Shown one piece after another: positions 51,988 through 61,395 of a stretch of DNA of 64,000 nt. A program made the translations under genes and the position numbers. Source of the DNA: Salinimicrobium sp049680855 (lineage in GTDB: Bacteria > Bacteroidota > Bacteroidia > Flavobacteriales > Flavobacteriaceae). The stretch lies in the NCBI RefSeq assembly GCF_049680855.1, contig NZ_JBMPGS010000001.1, positions 310,001 to 374,000 on the forward strand. The letters run 5' to 3'. Below the pieces are notes generated by a model. The model was given only the letters and a program-made list of their open reading frames with translations, did not search any database and was not told the origin of the DNA. Within the stretch, counting starts at the first letter, position 1. Each line of letters begins with the position of its first letter.

Positions 51988-52386
51988 TTACTCCACGCCG
52001 TTAGCTGAAAAGCTGCGTGTATTACTCATCTTGAGAATATCTTCAACAGTAGCCCGATTGAGGTCTTCTTCCTGAATAGGCTCAGATTTCTTCTCCTCTG
52101 AATACTCATACCTGTAATCCAACTGAATTACTTCTCCCGTATCTTTAATGGTGTATTCATAAAGATCACATTGCACCTTATTAATTGTCCCAGGAAGCTC
52201 AGTTCCAATTAAAGCCTTACATGTGATTTCGTCAAATGTAGACGGAATTGTGGCTTTCTTAGCTGTCACATAAAATTTGTTGGTTTGCTGAGATTTTACC
52301 ATCTGAATTCCTCCTTGCAGCTCAAGTACGAAAAAGGGTTCTCCGTCCTCTCTTACTCTTTCTTTGTAGTTAATGATTCTAACCAT
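51988..52386 (-). CDS. Hypothetical protein (132 aa), partner of the RadC-type gene
   Basis: A 132-residue soluble protein. The N-terminal 90 residues are a small beta-rich domain (FFVLELQGGIQMVKSQQTNK, FYVTAKKATIPSTFDEITCK), and the C-terminus is acidic with EEKKSEPIQEEDLNRATVED. I have an impression that such a gene commonly stands next to RadC-type genes in flavobacterial mobile elements. The function is unknown; a single-stranded-DNA or protein-binding role is only a guess. It leads the two-gene transcript with the RadC-type gene. Confidence 0.7.
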   Translation of the reverse strand: MVRIINYKERVREDGEPFFVLELQGGIQMVKSQQTNKFYVTAKKATIPSTFDEITCKALIGTELPGTINKVQCDLYEYTIKDTGEVIQLDYRYEYSEEKKSEPIQEEDLNRATVEDILKMSNTRSFSANGVE

Positions 52387-52489
52387 AATGTTTGATTTTT
52401 GAGTTTGTATTAACCTCTTGCTTCAGATCTTTTTCTATCCAGAAGAAAGCACAGCTATCACCTTGGTTTTCTTTTTGGCCGTGAAATTT

Positions 52490-52600
52490 GATTACTGATA
52501 ATAGAGGGCGGGGGGATGTCCCCTGCAAAGATGAAGTTAGGGGCTTGCCACAGGGAACATTGCGTATGAGTAAACCTGCAAATTTTTTAAAAAAAATTTG
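52490..52600. other. GC-rich structured stretch upstream of the RadC/hsdR region
   Basis: Within AT-rich DNA, 52,505-52,565 is notably GC-rich and has competing hairpins: GGGG/CCCC around ATGT near 52,512-52,523 and CCCCT (52,520-52,524) with AGGGG (52,539-52,543), then an A/T palindrome near 52,580-52,600. A minus-strand frame runs through it (52,379-52,642, TTG start) with residues such as LLSVIKFHGQKENQGDSC. It could be a small gene, an RNA leader or an origin of transfer. I cannot decide. Confidence 0.35.
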
Positions 52601-52770
52601 AATGATTATTCGTGTTAATTTTTTTAACTTTATTATCTTCAATTCTATGTCGTTCTCACCCTACAGAACATAGTAATTGGCAGCTAAATTTTAGTACCAG
52701 ACCTTATAATAATTTCCAGTAATAATAAAAACATTAGAATAATAGGTAGGCATTTTACCAATAACTTTTT

Positions 52771-55572
52771 ATGCAACCAAACCTCAACCAACATCCCGAA
52801 CAAATAGCAAGAGACAACATTGACCAGATGTTGATTTCTGCAGGATGGCAAGTGCAGTCAAAGGAGAAAGTGAATCTTTACACCGCTTCTGGTATTGCAG
52901 TAAGGGAATATCAAACAGATATTGGTCCCGCAGATTATGTTCTCTTTGTCGATCAAACTCCTGTGGGAGTTATAGAAGCAAAACGTGAGGAAGAAGGAGA
53001 GCGACTTACTGTTGCAGAAGATCAATCCAGTGGTTATGCGAATAGCAAACTAAAGTACCTCAACAATGAACCCCTGCCATTTGTCTATGAAAGTACAGGG
53101 GCAGTTACACGGTTTACTGATTACCGGGATCCAAAGCCCCGTTCCCGTCCTGTTTTTCATTTCCATCAACCCGGCACTTTAGCAAATTGGCACAATCAAA
53201 AGACCACACTTCGGGGGAGGCTAAAAAAGATGCCTCTTTTACCAGAACAAGGACTACGGGATGCTCAAATTGACGCTATAAAAAAGCTGGAAAAATCTTT
53301 CAAAGAGAATCGTCCAAAGGCAATGATTCAAATGGCCACAGGAGCCGGTAAAACTTTTACTGCCTGTACTTTCACCTATAGGTTATTGAAGTATGCCAAT
53401 GCAAAAAGGATACTCTTTCTGGTTGATACGAAAAACTTGGGAGAACAGGCTGAACAGGAGTTTCTGAAGTATCAACCAAACGATGATAACAGAAAATTCA
53501 CTGAACTCTACAATGTTCAACGATTAAGTTCAAGCTACATTGCTTCAGATAGTCAGGTTTGTATTTCTACAATTCAGCGATTATATTCTGTTCTACAGGG
53601 GAAAGAGCTGGATGAAGCTGAAGAAGAAAAGAACCCAAACGAATCTTCATATAATTGGCAGAAAAAAGATCCCATACCTGTAGAATATTCAGCAAAAAAT
53701 CCCATTGAACAATTTGATTTTATCATTGTAGATGAGGCTCACCGATCTATTTATAATCTTTGGAAGCAGGTTTTGGAATATTATGATGCTTTCTTGGTGG
53801 GGCTCACCGCAACTCCAGACAAGAGAACTTTTGGATTCTTTAATCAAAATGTGGTAAGTGAGTACACCTACGAAGAATCTGTAGCTGACGGAGTTAATGT
53901 GCCTTATGATGTATACACTATTGAAACTGAAGTTTCTCAAAAAGGCGGTAATATAAGGGCTAAGGAATTTGTAGATAAAAGGGAAAAGCTTACGCGAAGA
54001 AAAAGATGGGAACGGCTAGACGAAGATTATAGCTATACCTCCAATAAACTGGATAAAGATGCTGTCAATCCAAGTCAAATAAGACTAATTATCAAAGAGT
54101 TCAAGAGAGCCATTAAGGAAGAAATATTTCCGAAAAGGTTAAATGAAGACGGAGAATATGAAGTGCCAAAAACCTTGGTCTTTGCAAAAACTGATAGTCA
54201 TGCAGACGACATCATTCAGATTGTGCGGGAAGAATTTGGAGAAAGCAATGACTTCTGTAAAAAGATAACGTACAAAGCTGATGATGATCCAAAGTCTGTC
54301 TTGAATAGATTCAGGAATTCCTGGGCACCAAGAATAGCTGTTACTGTGGATATGGTAGCCACTGGTACAGATGTAAAACCACTGGAGATTCTGCTCTTTA
54401 TGCGAGATGTAAAAAGCATTAACTACTTTGAGCAAATGAAAGGGCGGGGCACCAGAACTATAAAGTTTGATGACCTTAAAAAGGTGACCCGCACAGCTGT
54501 TCATACCAAAAGTCACTTCGTCATTATTGATGCTATTGGTGCCACTAAGTCTAAAAAAACAGATAGTCGTCCACTTGAAAGAAAACCAACAACGCCTTTA
54601 AAAGATCTTTTAGGAGCAGTAGCCTTTGGGCACCAGGATGAAGATCTGTTTACCTCCTTAGCAAACAGGCTCATTAGGCTGGATAAGCAACTGACCGATG
54701 AGGAAAAAGAAAGGTTCACTGAACTTTCCGGTGGTAAAAGTATGAATGGTACAGTGAAAAGCCTTTTAAATGCTTATGATCCTGACACCATTCAAAATAT
54801 AAAAGATACCGTCACCAGGGATAGGCAAGGAGATCCACCTGCCGAAATCGAGAAGGAAATTAAACAAAAGCTCCAAGACCTAAGACACCATGCAGCTACA
54901 CCCTTTACTGGAGAACTTAATGACTATATCGAAAATATACGCCGGGTGCACGAACAGATCATTGACAACATCAATCAGGATCAGCTTATAAGAGCCGAGT
55001 GGGATTCTTTTTCAAAAGATAAAGCAAAGACAGTTGTTGAAGATTTTAAGGTTTATATAGAGGAACATAAAGACGAGATAACTGCCCTTAGTATCTTTTA
55101 TGATCAACCGTACAGAAGAAGGGAACTAACTTTTACCATGATCAAAAATTTACTTCAGAAGCTGAAGCAGGAAAAACCATTATTGGCTCCAAGTTATGTT
55201 TGGGAGGCTTATGAACAAATTGAAGAAGTAAAGGGTGATAATCCGAAAGACGAATTAGTTGCTCTGGTTTCACTTATAAGAAGGGTCACAGAAATAGATA
55301 AGCAGTTAACGCCGTACAGCAGTGTTGTAGATAAAAATTTTCAGAACTGGGTATTTCGGCAAAATGCGGGAAAGCACAATAAATTTAATGAAGAACAAAT
55401 GGAGTGGCTGCGAATGATCAAAAACCATGTTTCCAGCAGTTTCCACTTAGATGTTGAGGATCTTGATTATACTCCCTTTGATTCTAAAGGTGGCAGGGGA
55501 ATGATGTGGCAATTATTCGGTAATGATATGGAGAAAATAATTGACGATCTTAATGAGGCTTTGGCCGCATAA
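52771..55572 (+). CDS. hsdR: Type I restriction enzyme R subunit
   Basis: A 933-residue restriction-translocase. The N-terminal nuclease domain has IGPADYVLFVD (near residues 51-61) and GVIEAKREEE (near 67-76), the PD-(D/E)XK Asp and ExK. The SF2 motor has MATGAGKTFTACTF (near 188-201) as Walker A, FIIVDEAHRSIYN (near 316-328) as motif II with DEAH, GLTATPDKRTF as motif III, and MKGRGTRTIKFDDL near 560 as motif VI. The C-terminal helical part (about 650-930) docks on the methylase core. It cuts DNA lacking the system's methylation, away from the target. It begins a plus-strand operon and is unusual in standing first. Confidence 0.95.
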   Translation: MQPNLNQHPEQIARDNIDQMLISAGWQVQSKEKVNLYTASGIAVREYQTDIGPADYVLFVDQTPVGVIEAKREEEGERLTVAEDQSSGYANSKLKYLNNEPLPFVYESTGAVTRFTDYRDPKPRSRPVFHFHQPGTLANWHNQKTTLRGRLKKMPLLPEQGLRDAQIDAIKKLEKSFKENRPKAMIQMATGAGKTFTACTFTYRLLKYANAKRILFLVDTKNLGEQAEQEFLKYQPNDDNRKFTELYNVQRLSSSYIASDSQVCISTIQRLYSVLQGKELDEAEEEKNPNESSYNWQKKDPIPVEYSAKNPIEQFDFIIVDEAHRSIYNLWKQVLEYYDAFLVGLTATPDKRTFGFFNQNVVSEYTYEESVADGVNVPYDVYTIETEVSQKGGNIRAKEFVDKREKLTRRKRWERLDEDYSYTSNKLDKDAVNPSQIRLIIKEFKRAIKEEIFPKRLNEDGEYEVPKTLVFAKTDSHADDIIQIVREEFGESNDFCKKITYKADDDPKSVLNRFRNSWAPRIAVTVDMVATGTDVKPLEILLFMRDVKSINYFEQMKGRGTRTIKFDDLKKVTRTAVHTKSHFVIIDAIGATKSKKTDSRPLERKPTTPLKDLLGAVAFGHQDEDLFTSLANRLIRLDKQLTDEEKERFTELSGGKSMNGTVKSLLNAYDPDTIQNIKDTVTRDRQGDPPAEIEKEIKQKLQDLRHHAATPFTGELNDYIENIRRVHEQIIDNINQDQLIRAEWDSFSKDKAKTVVEDFKVYIEEHKDEITALSIFYDQPYRRRELTFTMIKNLLQKLKQEKPLLAPSYVWEAYEQIEEVKGDNPKDELVALVSLIRRVTEIDKQLTPYSSVVDKNFQNWVFRQNAGKHNKFNEEQMEWLRMIKNHVSSSFHLDVEDLDYTPFDSKGGRGMMWQLFGNDMEKIIDDLNEALAA

Positions 55573-55590
55573 ACAAGGTACTTTTGAGCG

Positions 55591-56604
55591 ATGAGTAAGG
55601 AGTGGGCACAATTGAAAGATCTCTATAAAAAAGATCACCTCAGCAAAGGGTTGAAAAGTCCACAGATAAGACTGAATGCATTGATGAATCTTGAGAATAT
55701 TTTCCTGCAAAGTTTTCCTGAAATAATTGATGAACCAAAGTCATTGGTTCAATATTCCAAAACTGAATTAAAAGAAAAGTTATCGGCCAAAAAGGGTAAC
55801 CCGTTAAATAGTGCAGAATCATCCGTCATAAACGGACTATATAATTTCTTGCCTTACTTGAATAGCACCACCGACCAGGAACCATTAACTACACCCTCAG
55901 AAGAAACTGGCACTCTAAAAAGAGAGAAAAAACCGAAACCTGAAGAAAATGTAAAAATTAACTTTTATCGGCAGATAGGAGAATTGGTACAGGAGATCAA
56001 GGGCGAAAATTTAGAATTCAGTTGCTCCCAAAGCATTCCCGGTCTTAAGAGCACCCCTTTACCGGAACAATTTCCAAACACCTGGCACTTTTTAGCTGAG
56101 GTATACCGAAAGATAAACGGTGCAGAATTGGATTTGGATGAGGTAATAATTAGGAACAAAGCCAATCTTAAAATGAGCAGGCAGGAAGCTGATGTATTGA
56201 TCTTCTCACCTTACTTGCAAATTGTGGAGTATGACGAAGAACAGCATTTTAATCAATTTCGTGCCATAACTTTGGAAAGCCCACTTTATGAAAAATGGAA
56301 AAGCTTTGACCTTTCTCTGTACAAAAAGCTCTGTGAGAAACAAGTGAAACCGGGAAGCAAAAAGAGTGGTTTTTACTTCCTCAAATCACCTGATCCTCTG
56401 TTTCCTGAAAAACCTGGTAAAGAAAAACAAGATAATCGGCTTAGGCAAAGAGCTTTTAGGGATATGGTGAAGGATGCATGGAGCATTGAAAACGGTTGGC
56501 TTCCGGTAATAAGAATTCATGCTCAATTGGTAGGATGGAAAAGAAAAGAATTAAATAATCAGGATTGGAAGATCCTGGAGAAATATCTCACAGGTTTAGA
56601 ATGA
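55591..56604 (+). CDS. Nuclease-like protein of unknown family inside the restriction operon (337 aa)
   Basis: A 337-residue soluble protein between hsdR and hsdS. Residues 1-105 are helical, then a charged linker (about 105-125), then a domain from about 130. SRQEADVLIFSPYLQIVEYD followed by EEQHFNQFR (near 196-225) resembles the D-x(n)-(E)YDG/E-x-x-H signature of small restriction-endonuclease-fold proteins (DUF559/VSR-like), where an acidic residue precedes a strand and E-Y-D follows. I do not recognise the family otherwise. It starts 18 bases after hsdR and overlaps hsdS by 4 bases (ATGA), so it is made with the enzyme. A DNA-cutting or accessory role is inferred. Confidence 0.6.
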   Translation: MSKEWAQLKDLYKKDHLSKGLKSPQIRLNALMNLENIFLQSFPEIIDEPKSLVQYSKTELKEKLSAKKGNPLNSAESSVINGLYNFLPYLNSTTDQEPLTTPSEETGTLKREKKPKPEENVKINFYRQIGELVQEIKGENLEFSCSQSIPGLKSTPLPEQFPNTWHFLAEVYRKINGAELDLDEVIIRNKANLKMSRQEADVLIFSPYLQIVEYDEEQHFNQFRAITLESPLYEKWKSFDLSLYKKLCEKQVKPGSKKSGFYFLKSPDPLFPEKPGKEKQDNRLRQRAFRDMVKDAWSIENGWLPVIRIHAQLVGWKRKELNNQDWKILEKYLTGLE

Positions 56605-58070
56605 AAAATAGTTGGATAAATGCTGAATTAGGTTGGCTGCTGGATTACGTGCAGCCGACGAATTACATTGTAAAAAGCACTGCATATAATGACAAGTTTA
56701 AAACACCCGTCCTTACTCCGGGAAAAACTTTCATAAAAGGTTATACTGATGAAGTTGAGGGGATCTATAGTAATCTTCCAACAATAATTTTTGATGACTT
56801 TACTACAGCTTCAAAGTATGTTAATTTCCCTTTCAAGGTGAAATCTTCAGCCATGAAGATTCTTTCTCCTGCATCTGAACTTGTAAATATAAAGTTTGTT
56901 TTTTATGGTATGCAAACCTTGAGAGTGCGCAGTGACACCCATAAAAGGTACTGGATATCTTTGTACTCTAAGAAAAAAATTCCTCTACCTCCTCTTCCCG
57001 AACAAAGAGCGATAGTGGCTAAAATAGAACAATTGTTAAGTGAACTGGATAATGGCCTTACCAATCTCAAACAAGCTAAGGCGAAGCTGGGAATTTATAA
57101 GCAGGCTGTCCTGAAGAGAGCTTTTGAAGGGGAGGTTACCAGAGAATGGCGGAGGAAACAGAGCCAACTACCTACAGCAGAAGATCTAATAAACAAGATT
57201 GAAGAAGAACGATTGAAATACTATGAACATCAATTACTGGAATGGGAAAACTCTTTCGCCAAATGGGAATCAACTGGAAAAAAGGGAAGGAAACCAGGAA
57301 AACCTAAAAAATTAAAGGCAGTTCAACCTTTAACTGAAGAAGAGAGTAAAAAGCTCTCTTCTGTGCCTAGCTCCTGGCTTTATAACTTTCTCTCCCATGC
57401 TGGCGTAATGGGAAGGGGAAAATCAAAGCATAGACCCCGGAATGACAAGAACCTTTTTGGGGGGAAATATCCTTTCATTCAAACTGGAGATGTCAAAGCA
57501 CAAGATATAATAACAGAATATTCCCAAACCTACAATGAAACAGGACTGGCTCAAAGCAAACTTTGGCCAAAAGGCACTATGTGTATTACCATAGCCGCCA
57601 ATATAGCTGAAACTGGTTTTTTAGGAGTTGATGCTTGTTTCCCGGACAGTGTTGTTGGTTTTACTCCCTTCACGGGAATAATTAATGCCAAATATGTCGA
57701 ATATTTTTTTCGATCAGCAAAATTGAGAATAGAAGCCTACGCTCCTGCCACAGCTCAGAAAAATATAAATTTAACTACCCTCGAAAATTTAGTAATTCCT
57801 TTTTGTTCAATGGAGGAGCAAAACCAAATAGTCCAGGAGTTGGATTCCCGTCTTTCAGTTTGTGAAAAGTTAGTGACAGATATTGATGAAGACCTACAAA
57901 GATCAGAGGCACTGAGACAAAGTATCCTGAAAAAAGCATTTGAAGGAAAATTACTTTCCGAACAGGAGCTTAACTCCTGCAGGAAAGAACCAGATTGGGA
58001 GCCTGCAGAGAAGCTTCTGGAGAGGATTAAAAATAAAGAAAAAGAACCTAAAGTTGCAGAAGAAGTATGA
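56601..58070 (+). CDS. hsdS: Type I restriction enzyme specificity subunit
   Basis: A 489-residue protein from the ATG at 56601, which overlaps the previous stop. It has two target-recognition domains (about 1-130 and 255-400). After each comes a conserved coiled-coil spacer: IPLPPLPEQRAIVAKIEQLL near 137-156 with AVLKRAFEGEVT, and EEQNQIVQELDSRL near 405 with ILKKAFEGKLL. The two coils set the spacing of the two half-sites. The recognition sequence cannot be deduced. It overlaps the DUF262 gene by 4 bases. Confidence 0.95.
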   Translation: MKNSWINAELGWLLDYVQPTNYIVKSTAYNDKFKTPVLTPGKTFIKGYTDEVEGIYSNLPTIIFDDFTTASKYVNFPFKVKSSAMKILSPASELVNIKFVFYGMQTLRVRSDTHKRYWISLYSKKKIPLPPLPEQRAIVAKIEQLLSELDNGLTNLKQAKAKLGIYKQAVLKRAFEGEVTREWRRKQSQLPTAEDLINKIEEERLKYYEHQLLEWENSFAKWESTGKKGRKPGKPKKLKAVQPLTEEESKKLSSVPSSWLYNFLSHAGVMGRGKSKHRPRNDKNLFGGKYPFIQTGDVKAQDIITEYSQTYNETGLAQSKLWPKGTMCITIAANIAETGFLGVDACFPDSVVGFTPFTGIINAKYVEYFFRSAKLRIEAYAPATAQKNINLTTLENLVIPFCSMEEQNQIVQELDSRLSVCEKLVTDIDEDLQRSEALRQSILKKAFEGKLLSEQELNSCRKEPDWEPAEKLLERIKNKEKEPKVAEEV

Positions 58071-59854
58071 TTCAGGAAACATTTGACTCTTCAAAGTCAC
58101 CGCTAAATGATATTTTAAAGTCCATCAATGATGGAAAAATTCAGTTGCCCGATTTTCAACGAGGTTGGGTATGGGATGATGAACGGGTAAAAGGATTAAT
58201 TGCGAGTATAGGGGTCTCTTATCCTATAGGTGCTATTATGTTATTAGAAACAGGAAATCCGGACGTTCGATTTAAGCCTCGCGCTATACACGGTGCTGAT
58301 TCAAATGGTTATCCTGAAAGCTTTATTCTTGACGGTCAACAAAGACTTACCACCCTTTTTCAAACATTATATTCCTCCCTGGTAGTTGACACCAAAGACC
58401 ATAAACAAAAAGCAATTAAGAGGTGGTACTACTTTGACATTAAGCAGGCTCTAAATCCTAATGGAGATATGTTTGATGCCATTCTTTCCATTCCGGAAGA
58501 AAAGAAAATAACCCGCAATTTTGGACGGGATATAATACTGGATCTTTCGACTGCTGAAAAAGAGTATGAAAACCTGATGTTCCCGGTTAACCAGGTGCTC
58601 AATTCCACAGAATGGCTAAACGGTTATATGGAATACTGGAACTACGACAAAGAGAGAATTAAAACTTTCCAGAATTTTCAAGGCAATGTCATTAAGAGAT
58701 TTGAAAGTTATCAGCTACCTGTAATAAAGATGCTGAAGCATAACCCAAAGGATGCTGTTTGTCAGGTTTTTGAAAAGGTAAATACCGGCGGTGTTTCCCT
58801 CACAGTTTTTGAACTTCTAACTGCTACTTTTGCTGCTGATGAATTTAATCTTAGAGAAGATTGGGAAAAACGTCAAAAGATTTTCCAGCAGCATGATGTC
58901 ATCTGCAACCTCAGCAGTAATGAACTTTTACAAGCTATTACTCTTTTTGCTTCTATTAATCGGAAGGAAGAAGCTGCAAAACGTGGAGTAACTCCCGAAA
59001 ATCTTCCTGCAGTAACCTGTAAAAAGAAAGATGTTCTTAAGCTTGATCTGGAGACTTACAAGAAGTGGGTTTCCATTGCTACTCAAGCTTTTGTAGAAGC
59101 AGGAAAGATGCTTAAAAAGAATAAGATCTTTAAAAGCCGAGATCTTCCCTATTCTACACAATTAGTACCTCTTTCAGTAATTATCGGAAGACTGGAAAAT
59201 GAACTTTCTAATGATGGAGTGAAGCAAAAAATTATGCGCTGGTACTGGAATGGAATCCTGGGAGAACTTTATGGTGGTGCAAATGAGACCCGTTTTGCTA
59301 AAGACGCAGTTGAGGTTGTGGATTGGATAAAAGGAGGGGAAGAACCTACAACTATCAAGGATGCCTATTTTGCAGAGGACAGGTTGTGGACCCTTAGGAC
59401 CAGAAATAGTGCTGCATACAAGGGAATTTTTGTGCTTCAGATGCAGAATGGCGCTAAAGACTTCAAATCTGGAGATGAGGTAGAATGGACAAATTATTAC
59501 GATGAAGCCATCGATGTACATCATATATTCCCGCAAAAATGGTGTGAGGAGAATGGGATTAAACCTGCAACTTATAATAGTATTCTTAATAAGACGCCAC
59601 TAACTGCAAGAACTAACCGAATGATTGGTGGAAGAGCGCCTTCTGTATATCTTGCAACGGTAAAAAAACAAGGGCAAATAGATGACAAAAGGCTACAGGA
59701 AATTCTGAGGAGCCATTTTGTAAATAAACAATTACTGGAAAAGGACAGCTTCGATGATTTTCTTAATGATCGAAAGGAGTCAATAATCTATGCCGTTGAG
59801 AAAGCAACGGGAAAAACAGTACAAAGAAATCAAGTAACAGAAAGTAATGAGTAA
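58067..59854 (+). CDS. DUF262/DUF1524 protein (GmrSD-like) within the type I operon
   Basis: A 595-residue fusion. The N-terminal DUF262 domain (about 10-260) has KIQLPDFQRGWVWDDERVKG (near 24-43) and ILDGQQRLTTL (near 87-97), with the DGQQR motif of the ParB/Srx-like nucleotidase fold. The C-terminal DUF1524 domain has AIDVHHIFPQKW (near 481-492) and NRMIGG, the HNH-like nuclease motif. GmrSD-type enzymes use nucleotide-driven domains to cut phage DNA with modified bases. Placement between hsdS and hsdM, with overlaps of 4 and 8 bases, shows that it is made with the restriction enzyme. No mutation of HNH or DGQQR is seen. Confidence 0.88.
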   Translation: MIQETFDSSKSPLNDILKSINDGKIQLPDFQRGWVWDDERVKGLIASIGVSYPIGAIMLLETGNPDVRFKPRAIHGADSNGYPESFILDGQQRLTTLFQTLYSSLVVDTKDHKQKAIKRWYYFDIKQALNPNGDMFDAILSIPEEKKITRNFGRDIILDLSTAEKEYENLMFPVNQVLNSTEWLNGYMEYWNYDKERIKTFQNFQGNVIKRFESYQLPVIKMLKHNPKDAVCQVFEKVNTGGVSLTVFELLTATFAADEFNLREDWEKRQKIFQQHDVICNLSSNELLQAITLFASINRKEEAAKRGVTPENLPAVTCKKKDVLKLDLETYKKWVSIATQAFVEAGKMLKKNKIFKSRDLPYSTQLVPLSVIIGRLENELSNDGVKQKIMRWYWNGILGELYGGANETRFAKDAVEVVDWIKGGEEPTTIKDAYFAEDRLWTLRTRNSAAYKGIFVLQMQNGAKDFKSGDEVEWTNYYDEAIDVHHIFPQKWCEENGIKPATYNSILNKTPLTARTNRMIGGRAPSVYLATVKKQGQIDDKRLQEILRSHFVNKQLLEKDSFDDFLNDRKESIIYAVEKATGKTVQRNQVTESNE

Positions 59855-61391
59855 CGAAAACGGATTAATATCAAAGGTTTGGAATTTTGCAGGTGTACTT
59901 CGTGATGACGGGGTAGGTTACGGCGATTATCTGGAGCAAATCACATATCTGTTATTTTTAAAAATGGCAGATGAAATGACTAAACCTCCGTATAATAAAC
60001 AGATTGACTTACCTAAAATAAAGGATACGGAAGGTAATGAAATAACTGATGGAGAATTTTGTGACTGGCCCACCCTCAGTAAAAAAAGGGGAGCAGAATT
60101 GGAGGCTTTTTATACACAAATGCTGAGGTCCCTGGCTTCAGAAAAAGGAATTCTCGGCCAGATCTTTACCAAGTCGCAAAACAAGATCCAGGATCCTGCC
60201 AAGCTACTAAAGGTTATTGATATGATTGGTCAGGAACAGTGGACAATGGTAGGAGCCGATGTCAAAGGTGATATTTATGAAGGTTTACTGGAAAAAAATG
60301 CTGCCGATACAAAAAGTGGTGCAGGGCAATATTTTACTCCCCGGGCATTAATCCAGACTATGGTAGAATGTGTAGCTCCAGAACCTAATAAAAAAATTCA
60401 CGATCCCAGTTGCGGCACTGGTGGTTTCTTTTTAGCTGCTTATGATTACATCACCAAACATCATAACCTCAACAAAGAGGAAAAGATTTATTTAAAGAAT
60501 GACACATTTTCGGGTAATGAAATAGTAGCAGGAACGAGAAGGTTATGCCTTATGAACATGTTTCTTCATAATATAGGTGAGATAGATGGAGAGACCTTTA
60601 TTTCCCCTAATGACGCACTTATTTCAGATGAGGGAATAAGGGTGGATTACGTGCTTGCAAATCCTCCTTTTGGCAAGAAGAGTAGTATGACCATTACTAA
60701 TGAAGAAGGTGAGCAGGAAAAGCAGGATTTAAGCTATAATCGACAAGATTTCTGGGCAACAACCAGTAACAAGCAACTCAATTTCCTTCAACATATCCGT
60801 AGTCTTCTAAAAATTACTGGAGAAGCAGCTGTAGTCTTACCCGACAACGTACTTTTTGAAGGAGGTGCAGGGGAAACAGTGAGAAAAGAATTAATGAAAA
60901 CCACAGATCTTCATACCATTCTACGGTTACCTACAGGAATATTTTATGCCCAGGGAGTAAAAGCAAATGTTCTGTTTTTTGACAATAAACCAGCTTCAAG
61001 AGATGCCTGGACCAAGGATGTTTGGGTATATGACTACAGAACTAATGTGCATCATACATTAAAGAAGAAACCACTGCAGTTAGAGGATTTGAGAGATTTC
61101 ATTAACTGTTATAATTCCAAAAACAGGAATAAGCGCAAAGAAACCTGGTCTGAAGAGAATATAGAAGGAAGGTGGAGAAAGTATAGCTATGATGAAATCA
61201 TTGAAAGAGACAAAACCAATCTGGATATTTTTTGGTTGAAAGATAAGGTTCTTGCAGATCTTGATAATTTACCTGATCCAGACATTCTTGCGAGTGAAAT
61301 CATAGATAATCTTGAAGCAGGATTGGAGAGTTTCCGAGAGATCATGGAAACTCTTTCTGAAGGGGAACCTGAAAGAGAAATAAATACCTAA
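59847..61391 (+). CDS. hsdM: Type I restriction-modification methyltransferase M subunit
   Basis: A 514-residue N6-adenine DNA methylase. The helical N-terminal domain (about 8-140, ISKVWNFAGVLRDDGVGYGD) is followed by the SAM-binding motif I DPSCGTGGFFLAAYDY (near 186-201) and catalytic motif IV LANPPFGKK (near 269-277). KTDLHTILRLPTG-like text and VLFFDNK complete the fold. With HsdS it methylates the target and protects host DNA, and it forms the core of the HsdR complex. In most operons hsdM is the first gene; here it is the last of five. Confidence 0.96.
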   Translation: MSNENGLISKVWNFAGVLRDDGVGYGDYLEQITYLLFLKMADEMTKPPYNKQIDLPKIKDTEGNEITDGEFCDWPTLSKKRGAELEAFYTQMLRSLASEKGILGQIFTKSQNKIQDPAKLLKVIDMIGQEQWTMVGADVKGDIYEGLLEKNAADTKSGAGQYFTPRALIQTMVECVAPEPNKKIHDPSCGTGGFFLAAYDYITKHHNLNKEEKIYLKNDTFSGNEIVAGTRRLCLMNMFLHNIGEIDGETFISPNDALISDEGIRVDYVLANPPFGKKSSMTITNEEGEQEKQDLSYNRQDFWATTSNKQLNFLQHIRSLLKITGEAAVVLPDNVLFEGGAGETVRKELMKTTDLHTILRLPTGIFYAQGVKANVLFFDNKPASRDAWTKDVWVYDYRTNVHHTLKKKPLQLEDLRDFINCYNSKNRNKRKETWSEENIEGRWRKYSYDEIIERDKTNLDIFWLKDKVLADLDNLPDPDILASEIIDNLEAGLESFREIMETLSEGEPEREINT

Positions 61392-61395
61392 ACAT

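Noticed and set aside
52379..52642. 87-codon minus-strand frame before hsdR as a definite gene
   Set aside because: It has only a TTG start, a poly-Lys/Ile N-terminus and overlaps the next gene start. It is kept only as a possibility in the GC-rich element note.
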